From: Microbacterium flavescens
GTDB lineage: Bacteria; Actinomycetota; Actinomycetes; Actinomycetales; Microbacteriaceae
DNA: 64,000 bases
Reading direction: 5' to 3'
NCBI RefSeq assembly: GCF_018588945.1
Contig: NZ_JAFIWA010000003.1
Location: forward strand, 62,001-126,000
This document shows positions 25,348-33,501 of this stretch, piece by piece. The notes under the pieces were generated by a model that did no database searches, had not been told where the DNA came from, and was given only the letters and a program-made list of their open reading frames with translations. Within the stretch, counting starts at the first letter, position 1. The number at the start of each line of letters is the position of its first letter. The position numbers and the translations under genes were made by a program.

Positions 25348-26442
25348 TCAGGTGACGCGGACCGTCGCCGCCCGTGCCAGGTCGCGCAGCTCGCTGACCG
25401 CGGCGTTGCCCAGGCGCGCGCCCGAGAGTGAGCGCTCCGCCGCGCGTGCATAGTCGGCGATGAGGCTCTCGACCCGATCGAGCGCGCCGGATTCCACGAT
25501 GGTGCGCTGCAGCGACGCGATCTGGCCCGCATCCAGCGTGCGATCGCCGATGAGCTCGTCGACGATCCGTCGCGCCGGGGGCGCGAGGGACTCCCGCGCG
25601 TAGGCGATGAGGACGGTGCGCTTGCCCTCGCGGAGATCGTCGCCCGAGGGCTTGCCCGTCTCGCGCTGGTCGCCGAAGACTCCGAGCACGTCGTCGCGCA
25701 GCTGGAAGGCCATGCCGAGCGGATGACCGAAAGCCGCGAGCGCGGCGACCTGGGCGGCATCCGCGCCGGCCAGGGTCGCGCCGATCACGAGCGGCTGCTG
25801 GATGCTGTAGCGCGCCGACTTGAGCGACGCGACCCGGAGTGCCCGGTCGGCGTGGCGGTCGTCGTCCTCGGTCACGAAGGCCGATTCCTCGGCGATGTCG
25901 AGGAACTGCCCGATCGTGACCTCGCGGCGCATCGTGGCGTACTCGGAACGTGCCGCCGACGCCGGCGCAGGCTGGGCGACAGCGAGCCCCTCCTCGAAGA
26001 GGTCGTCGCTCCAGGCCACGAGCAGATCGCCGAGGAGCACGGCCGCCGACCGACCGAAGGCGGCGGCATCCCCCGCCCATCGGGCGCTCCGATGCGACGC
26101 CTCGAGGGCGCGGTGCGCGGCGGGGCGGCCGCGCCGGGTGTCGGAGTTGTCGATCACGTCGTCGTGCACGAGCGCGGCGGCGTGGAACACCTCGAGGGCG
26201 GCGGCCGCGGTCACGACCTCGGCCGGCATCGAGGGGGCAGGGCGGGATGCCTCCTCCACTGCCCTCCACCCGGCGACGCAGAAGCGGCCGCGCAGTCGCT
26301 TGCCGCCCTCGACCGTGGCGGCGGCCGCCTCCACGAACGATGCCGCCTCGGCGCCGAGGTCGGCTGCGTGGAGGCGCTGAGCCGAGATGAAGATGTCCAG
26401 ACGCTGGGAAATGGCTTCGACAGGATCTGGAGAGGCTGACAC
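25348..26442 (-). CDS. idsA: polyprenyl diphosphate synthase (IdsA-like)
   Basis: The 364-residue trans-prenyltransferase has the first aspartate-rich motif HDDVIDNSDTRRG (D94-D98), FQLRDDVLGVFGD as the second, and GGKRLRG near residue 46. It condenses isopentenyl diphosphate with allylic diphosphates to farnesyl or geranylgeranyl diphosphate, feeding menaquinone, carotenoid or decaprenyl synthesis. The product length cannot be set by eye. It is convergent with the Rv2175c-like gene (eight-base gap) and starts at a GTG six bases after TAGGCT. Confidence 0.92.
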   Translation of the reverse strand: MSASPDPVEAISQRLDIFISAQRLHAADLGAEAASFVEAAAATVEGGKRLRGRFCVAGWRAVEEASRPAPSMPAEVVTAAAALEVFHAAALVHDDVIDNSDTRRGRPAAHRALEASHRSARWAGDAAAFGRSAAVLLGDLLVAWSDDLFEEGLAVAQPAPASAARSEYATMRREVTIGQFLDIAEESAFVTEDDDRHADRALRVASLKSARYSIQQPLVIGATLAGADAAQVAALAAFGHPLGMAFQLRDDVLGVFGDQRETGKPSGDDLREGKRTVLIAYARESLAPPARRIVDELIGDRTLDAGQIASLQRTIVESGALDRVESLIADYARAAERSLSGARLGNAAVSELRDLARAATVRVT

Positions 26443-26448
26443 GGGCCT

Positions 26449-26454
26449 AGCCTA
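26449..26454 (-). promoter_or_regulatory. -10 box of idsA (leaderless type)
   Basis: TAGGCT on the minus strand, six bases before the GTG at 26442. Confidence 0.6.
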
Positions 26455-26471
26455 GTGATCTACGGCACGGG

Positions 26472-26477
26472 TAGAAT
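26472..26477 (+). promoter_or_regulatory. -10 box of the DUF3040 gene
   Basis: TAGAAT about 29 bases before the ATG at 26507. The leader ends with AGAGGGGGA as ribosome-binding site. Confidence 0.5.
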
Positions 26478-26506
26478 CGGTGCAATCGAGCTACAGAGGG
26501 GGATGC

Positions 26507-26872
26507 ATGCCACTCTCCGAACAGGAGCAGCGTCTGCTCGACGAGATGGAACGCCATCTGATGCGCAACGACGCAGACGTCGTCAGTGCGCCCCGCGACG
26601 GACGCAGCCTCAGTTACCGCAACATCGTCTACGGCACGATCCTCGTGCTGCTCGGACTCGGCGGCCTGATCGTGGGCGTCTCGCAGCAGCTGATCGTCGT
26701 CGGCGTGATCGGGTTCGTGATCATGCTCGGGGGCGTGCTGCTCGCCGTCACTCCCACTCGCGGCACCGCACGGCTGCGGGTCGAGCCCGAGAAGCCGGCG
26801 GCCGCACCGCAAGGATCCTCGTTCATGGATCGCATGAACAACCGCTGGGACCGGCGTCAGGAAGGACGCTGA
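26507..26872 (+). CDS. DUF3040 membrane protein
   Basis: The 121-residue protein begins MPLSEQEQRLLDEMERHL, the hallmark of DUF3040, and has two membrane helices (about 43-62 and 65-86) with a charged tail. Function is unknown, but in actinobacteria it sits just upstream of mraZ and the division cluster, as here. A strong terminator follows it, so it is not co-transcribed with mraZ. Confidence 0.88.
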   Translation: MPLSEQEQRLLDEMERHLMRNDADVVSAPRDGRSLSYRNIVYGTILVLLGLGGLIVGVSQQLIVVGVIGFVIMLGGVLLAVTPTRGTARLRVEPEKPAAAPQGSSFMDRMNNRWDRRQEGR

Positions 26873-26900
26873 TCAGCTCCATCCGCTGACGACGGAAGAC

Positions 26901-26934
26901 AAGCACCGACCTTCGGGTCGGTGCTTTTTCTTTT
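26901..26934 (+). terminator. intrinsic terminator after the DUF3040 gene
   Basis: AGCACCGACC pairs perfectly with GGTCGGTGCT around a TTCG tetraloop, followed by TTTTTCTTTT. It is the only textbook hairpin plus T-tract terminator I see in the window and separates DUF3040 from the mraZ operon. Confidence 0.92.
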
Positions 26935-27000
26935 GCCCGAAAACGCCGGGATCGTGCGCCGAATGGAGGCCCAGGGGAGCGGCATGCGATCAATGAGTGA

Positions 27001-27030
27001 CAAAGTGGAGGGAAGTGGAGTAAAGTGGCG
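27001..27030 (+). promoter_or_regulatory. MraZ operator: three direct repeats
   Basis: Three copies of AAGTGGNG at exact 10-base spacing (CAAAGTGGAG, GGAAGTGGAG, TAAAGTGGCG), ending 42 bases before the mraZ start. MraZ is known to bind such short direct repeats upstream of its own gene, so this is the likely autoregulatory site for the dcw cluster. Confidence 0.85.
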
Positions 27031-27072
27031 TACACCCAGGGGGGCCAGGGATGAAGGGGGAGTGATGAGCCG

Positions 27073-27504
27073 ATGCTTTTGGGCACGCACACTCCCAAGC
27101 TCGACGACAAGGGCCGCGTCATCCTTCCCGCGAAGTTCCGCGACGACCTCGGTGGAGGCGTCGTGGTGACCCGCGGACAGGACCGCTGCCTCTACGTCTT
27201 CAGCACGCAGGAGTTCGAGCGGGTGCACGAGCGCATCCGCGAGGCGCCGCTCGCCAACAAGCAGGCCCGCGACTTCCTGCGCATGTTCCTCTCCGGCGCG
27301 AGCGCCGAGAAGCCCGACAGCCAGAACCGCATCACGATCCCCCCTCCGCTGCGCGCCTATGCAGGCCTGGAGCGCGACCTCGTCGTCACCGGCGTGGGCG
27401 CCCATGCCGAGATCTGGAACGCCGACGCGTGGAACTCCTACGCCGACGCCAACGAAGAGACGTACGCCGAGCTGGAGCAGGAGGTGATTCCGGGCCTCTT
27501 CTGA
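27073..27504 (+). CDS. mraZ: transcriptional regulator MraZ
   Basis: The 143-residue protein has the two AbrB-like halves typical of Mra[21 protein letters not shown] and [20 protein letters not shown]. In known cases MraZ forms a ring of subunits and binds direct repeats upstream of its own operon. It is the first gene of the division and cell-wall cluster. A GGGGGAG ribosome-binding site precedes the ATG. Confidence 0.96.
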   Translation: MLLGTHTPKLDDKGRVILPAKFRDDLGGGVVVTRGQDRCLYVFSTQEFERVHERIREAPLANKQARDFLRMFLSGASAEKPDSQNRITIPPPLRAYAGLERDLVVTGVGAHAEIWNADAWNSYADANEETYAELEQEVIPGLF

Positions 27505-27508
27505 GCCC

Positions 27509-27571
27509 TCCGCTCTGACTCCCAGCTGCTCGTGCCCTGACGCCACTTCCCCGGTGCCAGGTCGGAGCGGA
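27509..27571 (+). other. long-range hairpin between mraZ and rsmH
   Basis: TCCGCTCTGAC (27509-27519) pairs with GTCGGAGCGGA (27561-27571): eleven pairs including one G-T, with a 41-base loop. It fills the intergenic gap and ends 36 bases before the rsmH start. It could attenuate transcription or stabilise the mRNA. Confidence 0.4.
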
Positions 27572-27607
27572 TGGGGATCAGGGCCGAGGGACACGGCCCC
27601 GAACGAC

Positions 27608-28561
27608 ATGAACCTGCGCGACATCCACACCCCGGTGCTGCTCGACCGCTGCGCGGAGCTCCTCGCTCCGGCCCTCCAGCGCGAGGGAGCGGTCTTCGTC
27701 GACGCGACGCTCGGCATGGGCGGCCACTCCGAGGCGTTCCTGGAGCGGTTCCCCGGCATCCGTCTCGTCGGTCTCGACCGCGACACCGACGCCCTGCGCA
27801 TCGCGGGGGAGCGCCTGGCGCGCTTCGGAGACCGCGTCACCCTCGTGCACACGGTGTACGACGGCATCGCCGACGCCGTGACCTCGTCGGGGTACGCCGC
27901 GGCCGACGGCATCCTGTTCGATCTCGGCGTCTCGTCGCTGCAGCTCGACGTCGCCGATCGCGGCTTCGCCTACTCGCAGGACGCGCCCCTCGACATGCGG
28001 ATGGACCAGTCGGCCGGCACGACCGCCGCCGACATCGTCGCGACGTACGGCGAAGGCGACCTCCGGCGCATCTTCGAGCGCTACGGCGAGGAGAAGCTCG
28101 CGGGCCGCTACGCCCGCGCGATCATCGCCGCCCGGGCGGAGGCACCGATCGAACGCTCCGGGCGCCTCGTCGAGATCCTCGTGGCGGCGACGCCGTACGC
28201 GGCGCAGCGTACCGGCCACCCCGCCAAGCGCGTGTTCCAGGCCCTGCGCATCGAGGTGAACCGTGAGCTGTCGGTGCTCGAGCGGGCCATCCCCGCCGCC
28301 CTCGGCGCGCTGCCCGTCGGCGGCCGCATCGTGGTGCTCGCCTACCAGTCGCTCGAGGACCGCCTGGTCAAGCGCGCGCTGGCGGATGCCTCGGCCTCAA
28401 CGGCGCCGGCCGGGCTGCCCGTCGAGCTGCCCGAGCACGCGCCGAAGTTCAAGCTCCTCGTGAAGGGCGCCGAGCTGGCGTCCGATGAGGAGCGCGCGGT
28501 GAACCCGCGCGCGACCCCCGTGCGCCTGCGCGCGGCCGAGCGGCTGCGGGAGGACGCATGA
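27608..28561 (+). CDS. rsmH: 16S rRNA m4C1402 N4-methyltransferase
   Basis: The 317-residue protein has the [13 protein letters not shown] start, the SAM-binding [35 protein letters not shown], and the C-terminal RLVKRAL and [15 protein letters not shown]. It methylates N4 of C1402 in the ribosomal P site. The ATG at 27608 directly precedes the family N-terminus. Its stop overlaps the ftsL start as ATGA. Confidence 0.96.
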   Translation: MNLRDIHTPVLLDRCAELLAPALQREGAVFVDATLGMGGHSEAFLERFPGIRLVGLDRDTDALRIAGERLARFGDRVTLVHTVYDGIADAVTSSGYAAADGILFDLGVSSLQLDVADRGFAYSQDAPLDMRMDQSAGTTAADIVATYGEGDLRRIFERYGEEKLAGRYARAIIAARAEAPIERSGRLVEILVAATPYAAQRTGHPAKRVFQALRIEVNRELSVLERAIPAALGALPVGGRIVVLAYQSLEDRLVKRALADASASTAPAGLPVELPEHAPKFKLLVKGAELASDEERAVNPRATPVRLRAAERLREDA

Positions 28562-29166
28562 GCACCGCAACCGCCACCGCCCTGCGCACGGCGCCCTCCG
28601 TCGCCCCCGACCGCACCGGGAGTCCGAATCGCCGACTGCGGGTCGTCGAGGCGCCGGCCCGTCGCCGGCGTCCGAGGCTGCTGTACGGCATCGTCGCCGT
28701 GCTCGGCGCCTTCCTCATCGCAGGGGCGCAGATGGTGCTGTCGATCATGACGACGCAGAGCTCGTACGAGCTGTCGACGCTCACGCAGCAGCAGCGCGAC
28801 CTGACCTACGAGAAGCAGATCCTCTACGACAGCGTGGCCGGGCTGAGCTCGCCGCAGTACCTCGCCGCCAACGCAGCCGCGCTCGGCATGGTCATCGACG
28901 AGTCGCCGAGCTACCTCCGCCTCAGCGACGGCGCGCTCCTTGGAGCGGGGGAGGTGTCGCTCGGCTCGTCGTCTGTCGACGCCATCGGCCGGGGCGCGGT
29001 GCCGAACGCCCTCATCGCCGACACGCCGCTGGTGACCGAGCCCGACGCCACGATCGACGGCAAGCCCGTCGCCCCGGTCGACGCCGGAACCGGGGCAGAC
29101 GGCGGCGGAGTCGGCAACACTCCGCCTCCCATCACCGACGGACTCCCCACGCCGAGCACACACTGA
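28558..29166 (+). CDS. ftsL: cell-division protein FtsL
   Basis: The 202-residue bitopic protein has an Arg-rich cytoplasmic N-terminus, one membrane helix (41-63), an extracellular coiled-coil (about 68-100) and a Gly/Pro-rich tail. Sequence identity in FtsL is low, so the call rests on topology and on its place between rsmH and ftsI. It should join FtsB and FtsQ in the divisome and activate FtsW/FtsI. Its start overlaps rsmH by four bases. Confidence 0.82.
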   Translation: MSTATATALRTAPSVAPDRTGSPNRRLRVVEAPARRRRPRLLYGIVAVLGAFLIAGAQMVLSIMTTQSSYELSTLTQQQRDLTYEKQILYDSVAGLSSPQYLAANAAALGMVIDESPSYLRLSDGALLGAGEVSLGSSSVDAIGRGAVPNALIADTPLVTEPDATIDGKPVAPVDAGTGADGGGVGNTPPPITDGLPTPSTH

Positions 29167-29169
29167 GAC

Positions 29170-30951
29170 ATGACGACACGCAGCACCCGCAGCCCGCGCC
29201 GCCGGACCGTCGTCGCACTGGCCGTCGTCCTGGCGGTCCTCGCCGGATTCATCGTGCGGCTCGTCGACATCCAGGTCGTCAACGCCGATGAGCACGCCGC
29301 CGATTCGCTCGAGATCGCACTGCGCGGCTCGCAGACGCTGTACGGCACCCGCGGGCAGATCGTCGACGAGACGGGTCAGACGCTGGCGGGAAGCATCCTC
29401 GAGTACGACTGCCAGCTGGACCCGCTGCTCATCACCCAGATCGACGCGCAGGTGCTCGACGAGAAGTCGGACGACCGGCTCTGGGCGGACGTGTCGGACG
29501 ACGTGGCCGAGATCCTGGAGAAGGAGCCCGAAGAGATCCGCGAGATCGTCGCCATTGCCCTCGCCGCCGACGCCGGGTCACGGTACGCAGAGCTGGAGCG
29601 CGGCGTGTCGACCGAGCAGTTCCGCGCACTCGCCGATCTCGGCACCCCGTACATCGTGTGCCTGCAGCACCCGGCGCGCGCCTATCCCGACGGCGCCGTC
29701 GCCGGCAACCTCGTGGGCTTCGTCGGCACCGACGGCGACGCGCTCGAAGGCATCGAGAAGTCGTACGACGACTGCCTGACGGCGACGAATGGCAAGCGCG
29801 CCTATCAGAAGGGCAAGGACGGGGTCGTGATCCCCGGCACGAAGGTGGAGCAGGCGGCCGTCGACGGCGGCACGCTCGAGCTGACCATCCACCGCGACCT
29901 GCAGTGGTACCTCCAGCAGCTGATCGGGGAGCAGGTGCAGGACATGCGGGCCGAGCGCGGCGCGATCCTCGTCCTCGAGACGTCGACCGGCAAGATCCGT
30001 GCCGCGGCCGAGTATCCGACCGCCGATCCCAACGAGCCGGGCGCCGTCGAGGGCGTGCGCGGCAGCAAGATCTTCGAGGGAACGTTCGAGCCGGGATCGA
30101 CCTTCAAGGCACTGACCGCGGCGACCGTCATCGATGCGGGCGGACAGACGCCGGCCTCGACCATCGTGGCCTCCAGCCTCGAGAACTTCCCGGGTGGCGC
30201 GCGTGTGCGCGACTCGTTCCAGCACCCGGCGTACACGTACACCCTCACCGGCGTGCTGATCGACTCCTCGAACGCCGGCATCTCGAAGTTCAGCGAGCGG
30301 GTCCCCGCGTCCACGCGCTACGACTACTTCAAGAAGTTCGGCATCGGCGGCGGGTCGGCGGTCCGCTTCAGCGGCGAGGAGACGGGCGACATCCACCCCG
30401 TAGAGGAGTGGGGCGCCCAGACGACCTACAACACCGCGTTCGGTCAGGGGCTGACCACGACCATGCCCGAGCTCGCCGGCGCGTACGGTGCGATCGCGAA
30501 CGACGGGCTGCGCATGCCGCTGTCGCTGATCGAGTCCTGCACGAAGGCCGACGGGACCGTCGTGGAGCCCGACCTCCCTGAGCCCACCCGCGTCATCAGC
30601 GAATCCACGTCGACGCAGGTGCGGTCGATGCTCGAGAACGTCTTCCTCCAGGCCCCGTACGCGAAGGCCGTCGAGATCCCCGGCTACCGCATCGCGGGCA
30701 AGACCGGAACCGGTGAGAAGTCCGACGGCAAGGGCGGGTACAAGGCGGGCGTCTATTACACGACGATGGTCGGATTCGCGCCCGCGGACAACCCCGAGTA
30801 CGTCGTCGTCGTCACGCTCGACGAGCCCAAAAAGGTAACATCGTCTGCGGCCAACGCGACCGCGTTCCAGAAGGCCATGACCCAGGTTCTGAAGACCTAC
30901 CGCGTCATGCCCTCGACGTCGGCGCCGAAGCTGTTGCCCAAGTTCGGGTGA
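29170..30951 (+). CDS. ftsI: division transpeptidase FtsI (PBP3 / PbpB)
   Basis: The 593-residue class B penicillin-binding protein has an N-terminal membrane helix, a dimerisation/pedestal domain, and the transpeptidase motifs SxxK in EPGSTFKAL (about 310), SxN in DSSNAG (about 367) and KTG in GKTGTGEKS (about 512). It cross-links septal peptidoglycan with FtsW. In most actinobacteria the next gene is murE; here murF follows after 25 bases. Confidence 0.95.
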   Translation: MTTRSTRSPRRRTVVALAVVLAVLAGFIVRLVDIQVVNADEHAADSLEIALRGSQTLYGTRGQIVDETGQTLAGSILEYDCQLDPLLITQIDAQVLDEKSDDRLWADVSDDVAEILEKEPEEIREIVAIALAADAGSRYAELERGVSTEQFRALADLGTPYIVCLQHPARAYPDGAVAGNLVGFVGTDGDALEGIEKSYDDCLTATNGKRAYQKGKDGVVIPGTKVEQAAVDGGTLELTIHRDLQWYLQQLIGEQVQDMRAERGAILVLETSTGKIRAAAEYPTADPNEPGAVEGVRGSKIFEGTFEPGSTFKALTAATVIDAGGQTPASTIVASSLENFPGGARVRDSFQHPAYTYTLTGVLIDSSNAGISKFSERVPASTRYDYFKKFGIGGGSAVRFSGEETGDIHPVEEWGAQTTYNTAFGQGLTTTMPELAGAYGAIANDGLRMPLSLIESCTKADGTVVEPDLPEPTRVISESTSTQVRSMLENVFLQAPYAKAVEIPGYRIAGKTGTGEKSDGKGGYKAGVYYTTMVGFAPADNPEYVVVVTLDEPKKVTSSAANATAFQKAMTQVLKTYRVMPSTSAPKLLPKFG

Positions 30952-30976
30952 CGCTTCCGATCCGGCCGGAGACCAC

Positions 30977-32392
30977 ATGATCCCCCTCACCATCGCCCAG
31001 CTCGCCCGCGCCGTCCGAGGCGAGGCCCTCCTGGCGGCAGGCGACTCGCCCGAGACCGTCGTGTCGGGAACCGTCGACACCGACTCTCGTCTCATCGGAC
31101 CCGGCGACGTCTTCGTCGCCAAGCCCGGCGAAGAGACCGACGGGCATCTCTTCGTCGCCGCGGCAGCCGAGGCGGGCGCCTCGGTCGCGATCGTCGAGCA
31201 CCCGGTCGAGGGGCCGACCGTGACCCAGATCGTGGTGCCCTCGGCGGTGGACGCGCTGGCCGACCTCGCGCGCACGGTGGTCGCACGGGTACGCGACGGC
31301 GGCGCCCTGCGCGCGGTGGGCATCACCGGGTCCAACGGCAAGACGACCACGAAGAACCTCCTCGCGCGGATCCTGGAGGGCGAGGGCGAGACCGTCTCGC
31401 CCAAGGCGTCGTTCAACAACGAGGTCGGCGCCCCGCTGACGATGCTGCGCGTGACCCAGGACACGAAGTACCTGGTGAGCGAGTTCGGGGCGAGCGCCCC
31501 CGGCGAGATCGCCCGGCTCGCCGGCCTCGTCGAGCCCGACATCGGCATCGTGCTGATGGTCGGCATGGCCCACGCCGGCGGCTTCGGCGGCATCGAGGCG
31601 ACCTTCCTGGCGAAGTCCGAGCTCGTGCGCTCGATCCGCCCCGGCGGGCTCGCGGTCCTCAACGCAGACGACGCCCGCGTGGCGGCCATGGCGCAGATCG
31701 CTGCGGAGCGCGGCGTCGAGGCGCGCTGGTTCGGCCGCGGCCCCGACGCGCAGGTTCGTGCGGATGACGTCGTGGTGACAGCATCCGGAACCTCCTTCGT
31801 CGTCACGGCCGACGGCGTGGGCGCACCGCTGCGACTGCGGGTCCTCGGAGAGCACCACGTGATGAACGCGCTGGCCGCGATCGCAGCCGCCACGGCGCTG
31901 GGTGTATCGCTGCAGGACTGCATCGAGCGGCTCGAGACGGTCGAGATCGCCGAGCGCTGGCGCATGCAGCCGCTCGGGTCCGAGCGCGTGCGCATCATCA
32001 ACGACGCCTACAACGCCAGCCCCGACTCCATGGCCGCTGCATTGCGCACGCTCGCGCAGATCACCGGCCCCGACGAGCGCACGGTCGCGGTGCTCGGAGC
32101 CATGAGCGAGCTCGGCGAGCACGCCGAGGAGGAGCACGACCGCGTCGGGCTCCTCGCCGTGCGCCTGGGCATCAAGCGGATCGTCGTGGTGGGTCAGGAC
32201 GCCCGCCGCATGTACCTCGAAGCCGTCGCGCAGGGCTCGTGGGACGCGGAGGCGGTGTTCTTCGCCACCGCCGACGAGGCGTTCGAGTACCTGCTGGGCG
32301 AGCTGCGCGACGGCGACCGCGTGCTGGTGAAGTCGTCCAACTCGGCGGGTCTGCGGTTCCTCGGCGATCGTCTGGGAGAATCGTTCTCGTGA
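30977..32392 (+). CDS. murF: UDP-MurNAc-tripeptide--D-Ala-D-Ala ligase
   Basis: The 471-residue Mur ligase has the ATP-binding GITGSNGKTTTKNLLA near residue 115, the central SFNNEVGAPLTMLR, and the C-terminal domain with INDAYNASPDSMAAAL, a MurF signature. It adds D-Ala-D-Ala to the UDP-MurNAc tripeptide. The NDAYNA motif separates it from MurE, so this is not a misnamed murE. Its stop overlaps the mraY GTG as GTGA. Confidence 0.96.
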   Translation: MIPLTIAQLARAVRGEALLAAGDSPETVVSGTVDTDSRLIGPGDVFVAKPGEETDGHLFVAAAAEAGASVAIVEHPVEGPTVTQIVVPSAVDALADLARTVVARVRDGGALRAVGITGSNGKTTTKNLLARILEGEGETVSPKASFNNEVGAPLTMLRVTQDTKYLVSEFGASAPGEIARLAGLVEPDIGIVLMVGMAHAGGFGGIEATFLAKSELVRSIRPGGLAVLNADDARVAAMAQIAAERGVEARWFGRGPDAQVRADDVVVTASGTSFVVTADGVGAPLRLRVLGEHHVMNALAAIAAATALGVSLQDCIERLETVEIAERWRMQPLGSERVRIINDAYNASPDSMAAALRTLAQITGPDERTVAVLGAMSELGEHAEEEHDRVGLLAVRLGIKRIVVVGQDARRMYLEAVAQGSWDAEAVFFATADEAFEYLLGELRDGDRVLVKSSNSAGLRFLGDRLGESFS

Positions 32393-33501
32393 GATCACTC
32401 CTGACTGCAGCCGCGATCTCGCTGGCCTTCACGCTCTTCCTCACCCCCGTCTTCCTGCGGCTCTTCCGCAAGTGGGGCTGGGGACAGGTGATCCGCACGC
32501 CCGAAGACATCCGCAACCCCAACCACAAGGCGAAGCGCGGCACGCCCACCATGGGCGGCACGATCTTCATCGTCGGCACGATCGTCGGCTACCTCGTCGG
32601 AGGCGTGGTCGGCAACAACCCGCCGACCATCTCGGGTCTGCTCGTGATCTGGATGATGGTCGGGCTCGGTGCGGTCGGCTTCATCGACGACTACATGAAG
32701 GTGCGCCAGCAGCGCTTCATGGGCCTCAGCGGCTGGCGCAAGATCGTCGGCCAGGTGATCGTGACCGTGCCGTTCGGCATCGTCGCGCTGAACTTCCCGA
32801 ACGGGTTCGACGAGACGCCGGCGTCCCCCTACGTCTCGATCTTCCGCGACGTGCCCGTGCTCGGCTTCATGACGTTCGGGCTCATCGCCGGCTGGATCCT
32901 CTACCTCGCGTGGGTGACCTTCATCGGCGTGGCCTTCTCGAACAGCGTGAACGTCACCGACGGACTCGACGGCATGGCCGCCGGAGCCGGCATCTTCGTG
33001 ACGGGCGCGTACAGCCTGATCGCGTTCTGGCAGTTCAACCAGGCGTGCTGGGGCGGCGACGGACTGTCGGAGGCCGCCAAGACGGCCTGCTATCCGACCC
33101 GCGACCCGTTCGATCTCGCCATCGTGTCGGCTGCCTTCGTCGGCGCCCTGGTCGGCTTCCTCTGGTGGAACGCCCCGAAGGCGAAGGTCTTCATGGGCGA
33201 TGTCGGATCGATGGCGATCGGCGGCGTGATCGCCGCCATGGCCATCCTCACCCGCACCGAGCTGCTGGCCGTGCTCGTGGCCGGCGTCTTCATCATCGGG
33301 CCCGGGTCGGTCATCCTCCAGCGCCTGTACTTCAAGGTCACGCGTGGCAAACGCCTGTTCCTCATGAGCCCGTTCCACCACCACCTCGAGCTGCGCGGCT
33401 GGTCGGAGGTAACGATCGTCGTGCGCATGTGGATCATCGCCGGCCTGCTCGCCGTCTCGGGCATCGGATTCTTCTACGTCGAATGGCTCTCCCGCACATG
33501 A
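32389..33501 (+). CDS. mraY: phospho-MurNAc-pentapeptide translocase
   Basis: The 370-residue protein has about ten membrane helices and the MraY motifs KRGTPTMGGTIF, GFIDDYMKVR, FSNSVNVTDGLDGMA, FMGDVGSMAIGG and MSPFHHHLELRGW. It transfers phospho-MurNAc-pentapeptide to undecaprenyl phosphate, forming lipid I. The GTG start overlaps murF by four bases and the stop overlaps murD. Confidence 0.97.
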   Translation: MRSLLTAAAISLAFTLFLTPVFLRLFRKWGWGQVIRTPEDIRNPNHKAKRGTPTMGGTIFIVGTIVGYLVGGVVGNNPPTISGLLVIWMMVGLGAVGFIDDYMKVRQQRFMGLSGWRKIVGQVIVTVPFGIVALNFPNGFDETPASPYVSIFRDVPVLGFMTFGLIAGWILYLAWVTFIGVAFSNSVNVTDGLDGMAAGAGIFVTGAYSLIAFWQFNQACWGGDGLSEAAKTACYPTRDPFDLAIVSAAFVGALVGFLWWNAPKAKVFMGDVGSMAIGGVIAAMAILTRTELLAVLVAGVFIIGPGSVILQRLYFKVTRGKRLFLMSPFHHHLELRGWSEVTIVVRMWIIAGLLAVSGIGFFYVEWLSRT

